Program-made: the position numbers and the translations under genes | Notes under the pieces: model-generated | Seen by the model: the letters and a program-made list of their open reading frames with translations, nothing else | Database searches by the model: none | Told to the model about the DNA's origin: nothing | Shown: positions 35,487 through 43,932 of the stretch, piece by piece | How positions within the stretch are numbered: position 1 is the stretch's first letter | Layout of the letters: each line of letters starts with the position of its first letter | Assembly: GCA_002716625.1 (NCBI GenBank) | Contig: PBAS01000032.1 | Span: 1 to 64,000 of the forward strand | DNA from: Phycisphaeraceae bacterium | GTDB taxonomy: Bacteria; Planctomycetota; Phycisphaerae; Phycisphaerales; Phycisphaeraceae | Direction: 5' to 3' | Length of the DNA: 64,000 bases

Positions 35487-35774
35487 ATGAAATTACGTCC
35501 ATTAGGTGACAAGGTGTTGGTCAAGCGGGTTGAAGTTGAAACTCAAACCAAGTCCGGAATTTATCTTCCTGAATCGGCCAAGGAAAAGCCACAGGAAGCA
35601 AGCATTGTTGCAATTGGCGATGGCAAGGTACTTGACAATGGTGACCGCGCTGATTTTCAGGTAAAGGTTGGCGATAAGATCCTTCTTGGCAAGTGGGGGG
35701 GCACAGAGGTCAAACTTGGTGATGAAGAAATGTTGATTCTTGAAGAGAGCGACATTCTTGCGGTTATGGACTGA
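35487..35774 (+). CDS. groES: Co-chaperonin GroES
   Basis: A 95-residue heptameric lid for the GroEL chamber. It begins KLRPLGDKVLVKRVE, has the mobile loop TQTKSGIYLPESAKEKPQ, and shows GDKILLGKWGGTEV and the terminal EESDILAVM. The length is normal. A strong AAGGAGAG lies nine bases upstream. It is followed by groEL 108 bases downstream, the usual order. Confidence 0.98.
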   Translation: MKLRPLGDKVLVKRVEVETQTKSGIYLPESAKEKPQEASIVAIGDGKVLDNGDRADFQVKVGDKILLGKWGGTEVKLGDEEMLILEESDILAVMD

Positions 35775-35882
35775 CTGCATGGCCTGCGCTGGTTCGCGGG
35801 CGTTGGCGGTTCGTGCCGTCAGCATTAAACGAAGGTAAAAGATCGTTCTAGAAGGAAAGATAAATAAACGGAGCAACGAATT

Positions 35883-37514
35883 ATGGCAGCTAAATCAATT
35901 AAGTTTGACTCAGAAGCACGCGAGGCCATTCGTCGTGGTGTGGCAAAGTTGGCCAAGGCGGTTAAAGGTACCTTGGGGCCATCGGGACGCGTGGTGATCC
36001 TTGAAAAGTCATTTGGGTCGCCCACGGTGACCAAAGATGGCGTTACTGTCGCCAAAGAAATTGAGATTGAAGACCAGTTGGAGAATATCGGTGCCCAGAT
36101 GGTTAAGGAAGTTGCGTCAAAATCCTCCAAGGACGCGGGGGATGGCACAACTACAGCTACCATCTACGCGGAAGCAATTTTCACCGAAGGTCTGAGAAAC
36201 ATTACGGCGGGTGGCAATCCCAACCAGATTAAGAGCGGTGTTGACAAGGCGGTTGCAGCGTTGATCGCAGATCTCGGCAAGGCATCAAAGAAGATTTCAT
36301 CGTCGACCGAGATCGCGCAGGTTGGTACATGCGCAGCAAATCAGGATAAGCAAATCGGCAAGATCATTGCCGAGGCAATGGACAAGGTTGGTAAAGACGG
36401 TGTTATTACAGTTGAAGAGGGCAAGAGTCTTGAGACCAGCGTGGAACTTGTCGAGGGTATGCAATTTGATAAGGGTTACCTGTCACCCCATTTCGTTACG
36501 GATACCACGCGGATGGAGTCGGTGCTCGAAGATGCCTATGTGCTTATCCACGAGAAGAAAATAAGCTCCGCAAAGGATTTGGTTCCGCTACTTGGCAAGA
36601 TCGCAGAGGCAGGTCGCAGCCTGCTGATCATTGCCGAGGATATTGAGGGCGAGGCTCTGGCTACCTTGGTGGTTAACCGGTTGCGTGGGGTTCTCAAAGT
36701 CTGTGCTGTCAAGGCGCCGGGTTTTGGTGATCGGCGTAAGGCGATGCTTGAAGACATTGCGACACTGACGGGCGGTCGGGCAATTATGGAGGAATTAGGC
36801 ATCGATCTTGAGAAGATTGAACTGTCTGACCTTGGTCGGTCCAAGAAGATCATGGTAGACAAGGAGAACACGACGGTCATTGAAGGTGCCGGCAAGATTT
36901 CGGCGATCAAGGGCCGCATCGAGGCGATTAAAAATGAAATCGATCGTACGACGAGCGATTATGACCGTGAAAAGCTTGAAGAGCGTTTGGCGAAGCTTGC
37001 AGGTGGCGTAGCTCAGATCAATGTTGGGGCTGCCACTGAAGCAGAAATGAAAGAGAAAAAGGCCCGCGTCGAAGATGCAATGCATGCTTGCCGTGCTGCA
37101 GTTGAAGAGGGTGTGTTGCCCGGTGGTGGCGTGGCCGTACTACGTGCCCGTAAGGCACTGAATCGGATCGAAGCGTCTGATGATGAGAAGGTGGGCGTTG
37201 ATATTGTCCGTCGTGCCGTCAGTGCTCCGGTTCGGCAGTTGGCAGCCAATGCCGGTTTAGATGGTTCGGTTGTTGCAGCCAACATCGAAAATAAGAATGA
37301 AACAAATTATGGGTTTAATGCACTAACCCAAAAGTATGGAGACTTGGTTAAGATGGGCGTGATCGTTCCAACCAAAGTAGAACGCATCGCCCTTCAGAAT
37401 GCCTCCTCTATTGCTGGTTTGCTGCTGACAACCGATGCGGTTGTAACGGAGATCAAGGAAAAGAAGGCCGAAGCAGCTGGCGGTGCTCCTGGCATGGATG
37501 ATATGGACTATTGA
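35883..37514 (+). CDS. groEL: Chaperonin GroEL
   Basis: A 543-residue chaperonin that folds proteins in an ATP-driven chamber. Landmarks: [34 protein letters not shown] (ATP site with catalytic Asp), [13 protein letters not shown] and the flexible C-terminal tail [11 protein letters not shown]. The tail is short and lacks the long GGM repeat of E. coli. AACGGAG precedes the ATG. A strong terminator follows at 37598, so groES-groEL form one operon. Confidence 0.98.
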   Translation: MAAKSIKFDSEAREAIRRGVAKLAKAVKGTLGPSGRVVILEKSFGSPTVTKDGVTVAKEIEIEDQLENIGAQMVKEVASKSSKDAGDGTTTATIYAEAIFTEGLRNITAGGNPNQIKSGVDKAVAALIADLGKASKKISSSTEIAQVGTCAANQDKQIGKIIAEAMDKVGKDGVITVEEGKSLETSVELVEGMQFDKGYLSPHFVTDTTRMESVLEDAYVLIHEKKISSAKDLVPLLGKIAEAGRSLLIIAEDIEGEALATLVVNRLRGVLKVCAVKAPGFGDRRKAMLEDIATLTGGRAIMEELGIDLEKIELSDLGRSKKIMVDKENTTVIEGAGKISAIKGRIEAIKNEIDRTTSDYDREKLEERLAKLAGGVAQINVGAATEAEMKEKKARVEDAMHACRAAVEEGVLPGGGVAVLRARKALNRIEASDDEKVGVDIVRRAVSAPVRQLAANAGLDGSVVAANIENKNETNYGFNALTQKYGDLVKMGVIVPTKVERIALQNASSIAGLLLTTDAVVTEIKEKKAEAAGGAPGMDDMDY

Positions 37515-37597
37515 TGATATGTGATGTCGCAGGGATTGCCTGCTGCGATCACGATGGTGTCGGCGTCCTTTTTGTACGGCGTCCCATTAGCAGATTG

Positions 37598-37643
37598 AAA
37601 AAAAAAGAAGCCCAAGGGGTAAAACCCTCGGGCTTCTTTTTTT
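37598..37643 (+). terminator. Intrinsic terminator after groEL
   Basis: GAAGCCC (607-613 of the 37-kb block) pairs with GGGCTTC (630-636), extended by AGGG/CCCT after one mismatch, and is flanked by an A-run before and seven T after (37637-37643). Because both sides carry matching runs, it could also end reverse-strand transcripts, though none is expected here. It begins about 84 bases after the groEL stop. Confidence 0.92.
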
Positions 37644-37680
37644 CGTGCTCGTAGGTTGGATGCTACATCGTGAAGAGCAT

Positions 37681-38148
37681 ATGCTGGAACATATCGATCA
37701 TGTAAATCTGGTGGTTCAAGATCTGGCCGTCATGGTGGAGTTCTACTGCCAGGTGCTTGACATGCAGGAGACCAAGCGTGTTGTGATCAAGGGCCAATGG
37801 CTTGACCATGTTGCTGGACTTGAGAGTGTTGAGGCCAACGTGGTTTATCTTTCACTGCCGGCTGGACCTCGCATTGAGTTAATTGAATATGTTTGGCCCA
37901 GCGGAGTGCGACCAGAAGGGCTTGATAAGACCAATACGATGGGCCTGCGGCACATTGCGTTTCGAGTTTCAGATATTGATGCAACTGTCGAGGTGTTAGA
38001 AACAAAGGGAGTCCGGTTGCTCAGCAAGATTACTGCCGTTCCAAGCACGCAGGTTGCTTTCAAGATGGGGCAGCGCAAGCGGCTTGTATATTTCCTTGAT
38101 CCGGAACAAAATTTGCTAGAACTATGTGAATACCGGCCTGATAGATGA
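37681..38148 (+). CDS. VOC (glyoxalase/dioxygenase superfamily) protein
   Basis: A 155-residue single-domain protein with two beta-alpha-beta-beta-beta units: MLEHIDHVNLVVQDLAVM (His metal ligand), PRIELIEYVWPSG, GLRHIAFRVSDIDATVEVL (His) and VYFLDPEQNLLELCEYRP (Glu). The metal pattern H...E...H...E suits glyoxalase or methylmalonyl-CoA epimerase relatives. The reaction is unknown. ATG 37681 matches the usual N-terminus; in-frame starts at 37645 and 37660 would add a few residues. It shares the general layout, but little detail, with the VOC gene at 25.8 kb. Confidence 0.85.
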   Translation: MLEHIDHVNLVVQDLAVMVEFYCQVLDMQETKRVVIKGQWLDHVAGLESVEANVVYLSLPAGPRIELIEYVWPSGVRPEGLDKTNTMGLRHIAFRVSDIDATVEVLETKGVRLLSKITAVPSTQVAFKMGQRKRLVYFLDPEQNLLELCEYRPDR

Positions 38149-38197
38149 ATACCAAGCCTCCACGCCCGTGGTGGATGCCAATAGATTAAAGGGATAC

Positions 38198-38446
38198 ATG
38201 ATGGAATCAACCATCCAGCTAATTGTCGAAATACTGCTTCGCTTCCATCGCAAAAATCCAACGCGAGTTGCTTTCGGCACCCCTCCGTTAGTTGCTGGAT
38301 ATGGGCCTGATAAAGTTGCAGCAGCTTATGAGTCTCTGCTGGCTGACGAGATGGTGGAGCCGATTCATCATACCGTTGTCAAAAATGACAAGCCTCGAAC
38401 GTGTTTTCGGATTACGAAGCAAGGTTTACAGGCGGATTCACATTAA
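38198..38446 (+). CDS. Small protein with winged-helix-like end
   Basis: An 82-residue protein (MESTIQLIVEILLRFHRKNP onwards). The region VAAAYESLLADEMVEPI followed by RTCFRITKQGLQ looks like the recognition helix and wing of a small winged-helix domain, so DNA binding is possible. ATG 38198 (or 38201) has AAAGGG four to seven bases upstream; the frame is open to 38126 inside the previous gene. It probably shares a transcript with the VOC gene. No close family is recognised. Confidence 0.55.
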   Translation: MMESTIQLIVEILLRFHRKNPTRVAFGTPPLVAGYGPDKVAAAYESLLADEMVEPIHHTVVKNDKPRTCFRITKQGLQADSH

Positions 38447-38641
38447 GAGGTCAGTTTCTGGATGTCGAGCATGCGATTCTATCCAGTGGTTGGGGGGATT
38501 GCGGGGACAATCGGATGGTGTGGTGGCGTGGAGGTTGGTGATACGATCATATTGACACGCCAGACTGCAGTGTGATAATGCCGTTGGGGTTGTTGGGGAT
38601 GTACAGGCGTTTAGAAAGGCTGTACAGCTCTTACTGGAGAA

Positions 38642-38715
38642 GGGCTCGTAGCTCAGTTGGTCAGAGCGCGCCCCTGATAAGGGCGAGGTCGGAAGTTCGA
38701 ATCTTCCCGGGCCCA
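38642..38715 (+). tRNA. tRNA-Ile, anticodon GAT
   Basis: A 74-base cloverleaf: acceptor GGGCTCG with CGGGCCC, D-arm AGCTCAGTTGGTCAGAGC, anticodon stem CGCCC/GGGCG around CTGATAA giving GAT, T-arm GGAAGTTCGAATCTTCC and discriminator A. CCA is not encoded. A run of five T follows. It is not part of an rRNA operon in this window, though GAT tRNA-Ile often is. Confidence 0.97.
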
Positions 38716-38757
38716 TTTTTCTCAAGTTGGGTTTAATCATTTTCCTGATGATGACCG

Positions 38758-39666
38758 TTAACGACCAAGGATTGTCTCGATCTCAGTCATCTGGCCAGGC
38801 TGGAGGGGGCCAAATTGCATTGCGTTCGCATTTTCTTTTACCTGTCGGATTGTTTTGAAGCCGGGTATTGGGATCGTCTTGTCGCAACGTGCCCAGATCC
38901 AGGCAAGTGCCCCTTGTCCTGGTGTGCGTCCTTCGCTGCTAAGAATTTCCCTTATCGTCTCCAGTTGTTTGAGTTGGATAGCCTGTTTCCCATCTTGAAA
39001 ATTCCAGTTCTGTCTGAAGTCATCTGTCGGCAAGCATGAGTCATGGCTGAATTTTCCGGTTAGGATCCCTTTGCCCAGGGGGTTCTTGTTAATGCTGGCC
39101 AAGTTGTGTTCTTCGCAAACTAGTAGAGCTTCAGGATTCCGTGAAAGGACATTGAGAAGGTGTTGTATGGCCGTGCAATACTGACCTGCTGCAAACACGC
39201 AGGCATGTTTCGCCTTATCCGTACTCCAGCCATACCAACGGATTTTTCCCTCGGCGACCAATTCTTCAAGAACATCGCGGGCGGTCAATGCATCATCTGG
39301 GCCATAACTTCCGACATGGAACTGATATAAATCAATATGGTCCCGCTCTAATCGATTGAGACTTCTTTCGCAGCAATTTCGGATGTAAACGGGGTCGGCG
39401 CAGATCCCTGATGCTTGACGGGAGGGTTCGTTATGCTTGTAGCCGAACTTGGTTGTAATGACGACATCACCATGTTTGCCGTCCAGGGTTTTGGCCAGTA
39501 CACGTTCACTGCGACCGCACCCATAAAGGTCAGCCGTGTCAAAGAAATTGACTCCCGTATCTATTGCTCTGTGGATTGCATGCACCGATTCGTCATCATC
39601 AACGATGCCCCAGCCATTGGGATTTCCTTCAAAACAGTAGGGGCCACCAATCGCCCAACATCCCAT
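38758..39666 (-). CDS. Aldo/keto reductase, possibly lacking its normal start
   Basis: An NADPH-dependent oxidoreductase of at least 302 residues. The catalytic tetrad is visible: Asp and Tyr in FFDTADLYGCG, Lys in VITTKFGY and His in LYQFHVGSYG; C-terminal PIPGFKTIRQVKENA binds cofactor. The first ATG in frame is 39666, but the same frame upstream encodes the conserved start RTLGRSGPEVSALG with no start codon. An ATG at 39719 lies in another frame, as though one base near 39713 were missing. The protein may start at 39666 without its N-terminal hairpin, or the sequence may hold an error. The substrate is unknown. Confidence 0.85.
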   Translation of the reverse strand: MGCWAIGGPYCFEGNPNGWGIVDDDESVHAIHRAIDTGVNFFDTADLYGCGRSERVLAKTLDGKHGDVVITTKFGYKHNEPSRQASGICADPVYIRNCCERSLNRLERDHIDLYQFHVGSYGPDDALTARDVLEELVAEGKIRWYGWSTDKAKHACVFAAGQYCTAIQHLLNVLSRNPEALLVCEEHNLASINKNPLGKGILTGKFSHDSCLPTDDFRQNWNFQDGKQAIQLKQLETIREILSSEGRTPGQGALAWIWARCDKTIPIPGFKTIRQVKENANAMQFGPLQPGQMTEIETILGR

Positions 39667-39792
39667 CCCCAGTGCACTAACTTCAGGGCCGCTTCGACCT
39701 AATGTCCTGTTTATTTCATCCGGTTTTCATCATGTGGTTATTTGATGGCAGTGATTGTCGTCATGGTCCGTGATTGTCTACGGTGCTTGAAT

Positions 39793-40101
39793 TTACCGCT
39801 CCTCAAGGATCAATAAATCTGTTTCTGCAATGATCGCGCCTACGTGCTCTCGAAAATTCTGCATGTGCGGTGCCACGAGGTGGGCCTTGAGATAGTCGAG
39901 GCTGTCCCATTTTTCAATGATCGTAATGGTGTCCGAGTTCACCGGTTCCTGTCGGTCGATGTCGGTTGCCAAGTCAATGGTAGGGACATAGCTGATACAG
40001 CCTTTCTCGGCATGTACGGCGGGCAACAATTCCTTGAATGCGGTGAGAAGTTCAGGGGCATGTCCGTGTTTGGCAGAGATTCTTGCGATTACGTGAATCA
40101 T
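39793..40101 (-). CDS. ABM-domain protein (putative quinol monooxygenase)
   Basis: A 102-residue dimeric alpha-beta barrel protein of the antibiotic biosynthesis monooxygenase fold: MIHVIARISAKHGHAPELL, EKGCISYVPTID, TITIIEKWDSLDYLKAHL and a final short strand. The pattern matches YgiN-like proteins, which oxidise quinols without cofactor, but many ABM proteins have other roles. It sits between the aldo/keto reductase and two phytanoyl-CoA dioxygenases on the same strand, so a shared catabolic role is possible. Confidence 0.82.
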   Translation of the reverse strand: MIHVIARISAKHGHAPELLTAFKELLPAVHAEKGCISYVPTIDLATDIDRQEPVNSDTITIIEKWDSLDYLKAHLVAPHMQNFREHVGAIIAETDLLILEER

Positions 40102-40189
40102 AATGTGATATCTCCAAGCGTGGATGGTGACCGTGGGGCGGAAACTATCGGCATGATCAACGGATCGTTGCCATTCCAGTGAAGGAATT

Positions 40190-40972
40190 TTAGATGATGT
40201 CTTTTCGGTGTGGAAAGGAAAAGGGTGGTTTGGCTAATTCAAAGTTGCCATGTGGATCTTTGCCGTGGATCAGGATGGGTCGCCACTTGTTTTTCGTGCC
40301 AATAGGTCCGGGTGCAGTGGGTGTTACTGAGGTGGGAATATAGCGGATGGTCATACCGCAACGGCGACGGTTTGAGCGGTTTGGGAGACTTCCGTGAATC
40401 ACCATGCCATCGTGAAGCGACATCTGCCCGGCTTTGAGGATGCAGTCAATTGCTTGGGTTTCCTGCTGCTTGGTGACGATCAATTCCTGGTTGATACTTA
40501 GTAGGTTGCCCGGTTCTTCTGATTTGCCATGATCCAGCAGCCCGCCAATGTGCGTACTTGGAATGATCTGCATGCAACCATTTTCGCGGTCGCTGTCGTC
40601 CACGGCATACCAGGCCGTCACTTCGACCGGTGGTTCGAGGCCCCAGTACCGTAGATCTTGATGCCAGGCCACGAATTTATCGTCGGGACCATACTTGCAG
40701 AAAAAATGGGTTGATAGCAGCAAGACATCATCTCCAATGATTTCTGTCACGCGATCAACGATTTTGGGGTGTGTGGCCATCTCCCAAATGAATGGTTGTT
40801 TGAAATGGTGGTCGAATAGTCCGGCCTGGCATCTGGCATGCCCTATTTCGCTCTCCAGTTCGTCAAAACACCCCTGTATACGTTGCACGTCGGTGCCTAC
40901 CAGGACGTCGATGCCCGATAGGCAACCATCTTTCTTATAGGATTCGATTTGCTCAGCACGCAATGGAGGCAT
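40190..40972 (-). CDS. Phytanoyl-CoA dioxygenase family protein
   Basis: A 260-residue Fe(II)/2-oxoglutarate oxygenase. The iron ligands are HQD in WHQDLRYWG and the His in MVIHGSLPNRS; a nearby Arg in the RRRC segment would bind 2-oxoglutarate. DDSDRENGCMQIIPSTHIGG is the family core strand. It belongs to the bacterial group found widely in marine planctomycetes; its substrate is unknown. It lies about 100 bases downstream of another family member on the same strand, and the two are clearly diverged from each other. Confidence 0.9.
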   Translation of the reverse strand: MPPLRAEQIESYKKDGCLSGIDVLVGTDVQRIQGCFDELESEIGHARCQAGLFDHHFKQPFIWEMATHPKIVDRVTEIIGDDVLLLSTHFFCKYGPDDKFVAWHQDLRYWGLEPPVEVTAWYAVDDSDRENGCMQIIPSTHIGGLLDHGKSEEPGNLLSINQELIVTKQQETQAIDCILKAGQMSLHDGMVIHGSLPNRSNRRRCGMTIRYIPTSVTPTAPGPIGTKNKWRPILIHGKDPHGNFELAKPPFSFPHRKDII

Positions 40973-41074
40973 GTTTGTCGGGTGATGATCGGCAGGGGTT
41001 ATTAAGGGACACCACTCTCACAATAATAGCACAATCAATAGATGACAACGTGGTTTGCAAAAGAGCTTTTGTTG

Positions 41075-41971
41075 TTACCGAGCGAGATCAATTCCGCTGT
41101 CGGTAAAAAGCCTAATCCATTCTTCGTGGGACTGGGTAATACGCTGTGGATCTTGGTCGCTTCTGGCAACAAACCCCGGGACCTCATTGCGACCAGTTGG
41201 AAGTCCGAGGCCGCAGTAACGGCTGTCTATACTCCAGCGGACACCATCGGTTTTATTCGTTAACGACCGGTGGACAACACGCTCCATGGTTAATAGGACA
41301 TCACCAACGTCAACTTCGCACGTAATCACTTCCCCCGCGGGAAGGTTCTCATCTCTAATGCCCACTGGTGCTTGGGTGTCAGGATCATCGGTGAGTTTTT
41401 CGTGGGGGATATTACCGCAATGATTTGAACCGCGCAGCACTTGGAGACAGCCATTCTGTGCTGTGGCTGGGACCAGTGGTATCCAGCAATTGACAATTAA
41501 TGTATTGCTGGCATCGTCATCTGCGAGATATCCCATGTCCTGATGCCATGGAACTTCCGTGTGCATGTGGTCTGGTAACTTTGCCCTGACAGCGTACTGT
41601 GGATGGGCCAGAATCTCAGGTCCAATGAGCGACTCGATGATATCTAATAGATCAGGATGCCGTCGCAGATGAAAGACTCCGGGAGTTTTAAGCTTACCGA
41701 TTTTTCGGTATTCCTTCCAGATCCAATTGGGTTCGCTGCAAGCAGATCCAAGTTGGGCCAGTCGTTGCGCAAATGGTGAATTGGTATATGTATGGTCTTG
41801 ATCGAGGATTCCCTGGTCGAGGGCGGCGGAGGTCAGGTTCTCGACTAATTCTTCGAGGTCATGAATCAATGGTTTAGCAGCTTCATCACTAATCACATCA
41901 CGGACAATCAGAAAACCATCGTTCTGAAACTGTTGTACTTGTTCGGCGGTTAGGGTACTAGTGTTTGCCAT
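41075..41971 (-). CDS. Phytanoyl-CoA dioxygenase family protein
   Basis: A 298-residue Fe(II)/2-oxoglutarate oxygenase. Iron ligands: WHQDMGYL (HxD) and the His in RVVHRSLTNKT, with Arg in GVRWSIDSRY for 2-oxoglutarate. ATAQNGCLQVLRGSNHCGN is the core strand. The N-terminal VQQFQNDGFLIVRDVISD is typical of the family. It is the first gene of a reverse-strand group with the second dioxygenase and the ABM protein, divergent from the sialidase-like gene at 42121, with a shared promoter region of about 150 bases. Confidence 0.9.
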   Translation of the reverse strand: MANTSTLTAEQVQQFQNDGFLIVRDVISDEAAKPLIHDLEELVENLTSAALDQGILDQDHTYTNSPFAQRLAQLGSACSEPNWIWKEYRKIGKLKTPGVFHLRRHPDLLDIIESLIGPEILAHPQYAVRAKLPDHMHTEVPWHQDMGYLADDDASNTLIVNCWIPLVPATAQNGCLQVLRGSNHCGNIPHEKLTDDPDTQAPVGIRDENLPAGEVITCEVDVGDVLLTMERVVHRSLTNKTDGVRWSIDSRYCGLGLPTGRNEVPGFVARSDQDPQRITQSHEEWIRLFTDSGIDLAR

Positions 41972-42120
41972 CTTCCATACAGCCCTTGGTGTTTTCGAGA
42001 GTTCTTCGTTGTTATTGGTTAAGCTGTGAATCTATATGACTATTGTAACATCATTAAAATACCCATGTGCAAGATGGATGTGTTCATCGGCTTTGTGGTT
42101 GATTGTGAGTATTAAACAGA

Positions 42121-43761
42121 ATGGATGATACGACGCAGTTTGATAAGTCAGATAAAACATGGCAGATCATTACGCCGTTGCAGTGGGAACAGGCAACGGC
42201 AAGTCATGACAACACCTGCCAATCTAAGGGCATCCTAACGCTTGGTGACGGTGAACAGGGAAGATGGACCAGTCAATGGCATTCGATGCGACAGCCGGTC
42301 AGCAGTTTTCAGGTGAATGTTGAAGCGCGGATTGATTTGTTCACACATAAGACAATTGAAACCATCGTCAAGGGGTCTCAAAGACCTTTTGCCGATTCAG
42401 ATGGGTTGAAGCATACTTGGTATGGCAGGTGTATGATTGCCATTGTGGATTCCAGTCGCTGGATCATGGCTTTGAGATCAGGAATCGGTCATGTCAATTG
42501 GGGAATGCGAGATGCGATCCACCTGATTACATCGAACAATGAAGGAAGGTCCTGGAGTCCGTTGAACCGGTGGTTTGATGGTTCCGTGATTGATGGCACG
42601 CCGTACGAAGACGGTTGTACACATAGTGAGCCAGGACTTTACCGAATGCCGAACGGTGATCTGATTTTACAGTTCTGGCGCACATCATTTGAGACGGGAA
42701 CCAAGCAGCTGCGGTCGAGGGACAATGGGAAGACCTGGTTGGCGGACCATGATCGTATTCGTATTGTGGGTGTACCGGGCGCAGCCGATGACCGTGCTTT
42801 GGGATGTCAAGATTATTTCATTGATCCAGACAACTCATCGCATGTATACATGGCATTCGAATACTTTCATTACAACGGCAGGGCAGGGTGCGTTTTGGCA
42901 AGATCAGTTGATAATTGTCGGAGTTATCAGTTTGTCAGTTGGCTGGGTCCGCTGGCCGATGAGGGACCGGGCCCTCACAACAAGGCCACGTTTGAGCCAG
43001 CCATCGAGTATGTGGGAAACCGATCCATTATCGCCATCCTGAGAGATGCAACGGCCAACCGTTTTACATGGCAGACGGTCAGTATGGATATGGGCCTGAC
43101 ATTTGGGCAACTCAAGGATATTTCCAGTCAGGTTGACGGTGGTGTGACCAATGGACTTTGGCAGCGGGCCAGATTGTTTAAAGAAAGCAATCCCTGTTTT
43201 CAGAGGAATAATTGTTTGGATTACTCAAAAGGGGAAGGCCGTTTGTGGGGTTTTGGTATTCACAGTAATGGCGGCGGCTATACCCGAAAGCCAGTGGTCT
43301 ATTGGTCCGACGACAATGGGCGGTCATGGCAGGGACCACAACTGCTTCACGGCACCATGCAGCCGGGTACGGATACAGGATATGGCGATCTTAAATGCCG
43401 GGCGGATCACACGTTTGTAGGTGCCACGTACTACGTCAATCCAGACCATGTGAAAAGAGGAAATCGGCAGATACAGCGCAGTATTCAAGCCGCGGCAGTG
43501 GATCCGACGCAAATGGGGATTACGACCAAGGATTCAGACGTTGAGCAATATACTTTTGGCGGTCAGCGGGCGAGCATCAAAATTGAATTTGATCGCGGTA
43601 ATACGCCTAGTACAGAGTCGAAAGTTTATGAGATTCATGACGGGTCTAATACGTTCTCTGTATCGGCGATGTCGGGTAACCGTTGGCGATTCATCATCCA
43701 ACTTGAAGCGACTTCTTCAGCCTCCAGTCCAGGCATTGCTGGTATTCATGTCGAGCAGTAA
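42121..43761 (+). CDS. Sialidase-like BNR-repeat protein
   Basis: A 546-residue beta-propeller protein. Three Asp-box motifs are visible: SNNEGRSW, SRDNGKTW and SDDNGRSW, each at the turn of a propeller blade. An RCMIAIVDSSRW segment and TRKPVVYWSDD surround them. The protein resembles exo-alpha-sialidases and related glycan hydrolases, but the arginine triad and nucleophile could not be located with confidence. No signal peptide is seen, which is unusual for an extracellular sialidase. The ending beyond the third Asp box may be an extra beta domain. Confidence 0.8.
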   Translation: MDDTTQFDKSDKTWQIITPLQWEQATASHDNTCQSKGILTLGDGEQGRWTSQWHSMRQPVSSFQVNVEARIDLFTHKTIETIVKGSQRPFADSDGLKHTWYGRCMIAIVDSSRWIMALRSGIGHVNWGMRDAIHLITSNNEGRSWSPLNRWFDGSVIDGTPYEDGCTHSEPGLYRMPNGDLILQFWRTSFETGTKQLRSRDNGKTWLADHDRIRIVGVPGAADDRALGCQDYFIDPDNSSHVYMAFEYFHYNGRAGCVLARSVDNCRSYQFVSWLGPLADEGPGPHNKATFEPAIEYVGNRSIIAILRDATANRFTWQTVSMDMGLTFGQLKDISSQVDGGVTNGLWQRARLFKESNPCFQRNNCLDYSKGEGRLWGFGIHSNGGGYTRKPVVYWSDDNGRSWQGPQLLHGTMQPGTDTGYGDLKCRADHTFVGATYYVNPDHVKRGNRQIQRSIQAAAVDPTQMGITTKDSDVEQYTFGGQRASIKIEFDRGNTPSTESKVYEIHDGSNTFSVSAMSGNRWRFIIQLEATSSASSPGIAGIHVEQ

Positions 43762-43932
43762 TGATTGGAACTGGTGATGCTGGGTTTAGGCCTGCCGGGA
43801 ATGCTTAAGAGCAAGCTGGCGGTTGAATATCAATCCGGAAAATAAGTGAAAGGCTGTGACGCACTGCACGGTTTCCTCTTGGGGCTAGGATACATCACTG
43901 GTCATCTTCAATTGTCAATCAGGTCTGCGGTC

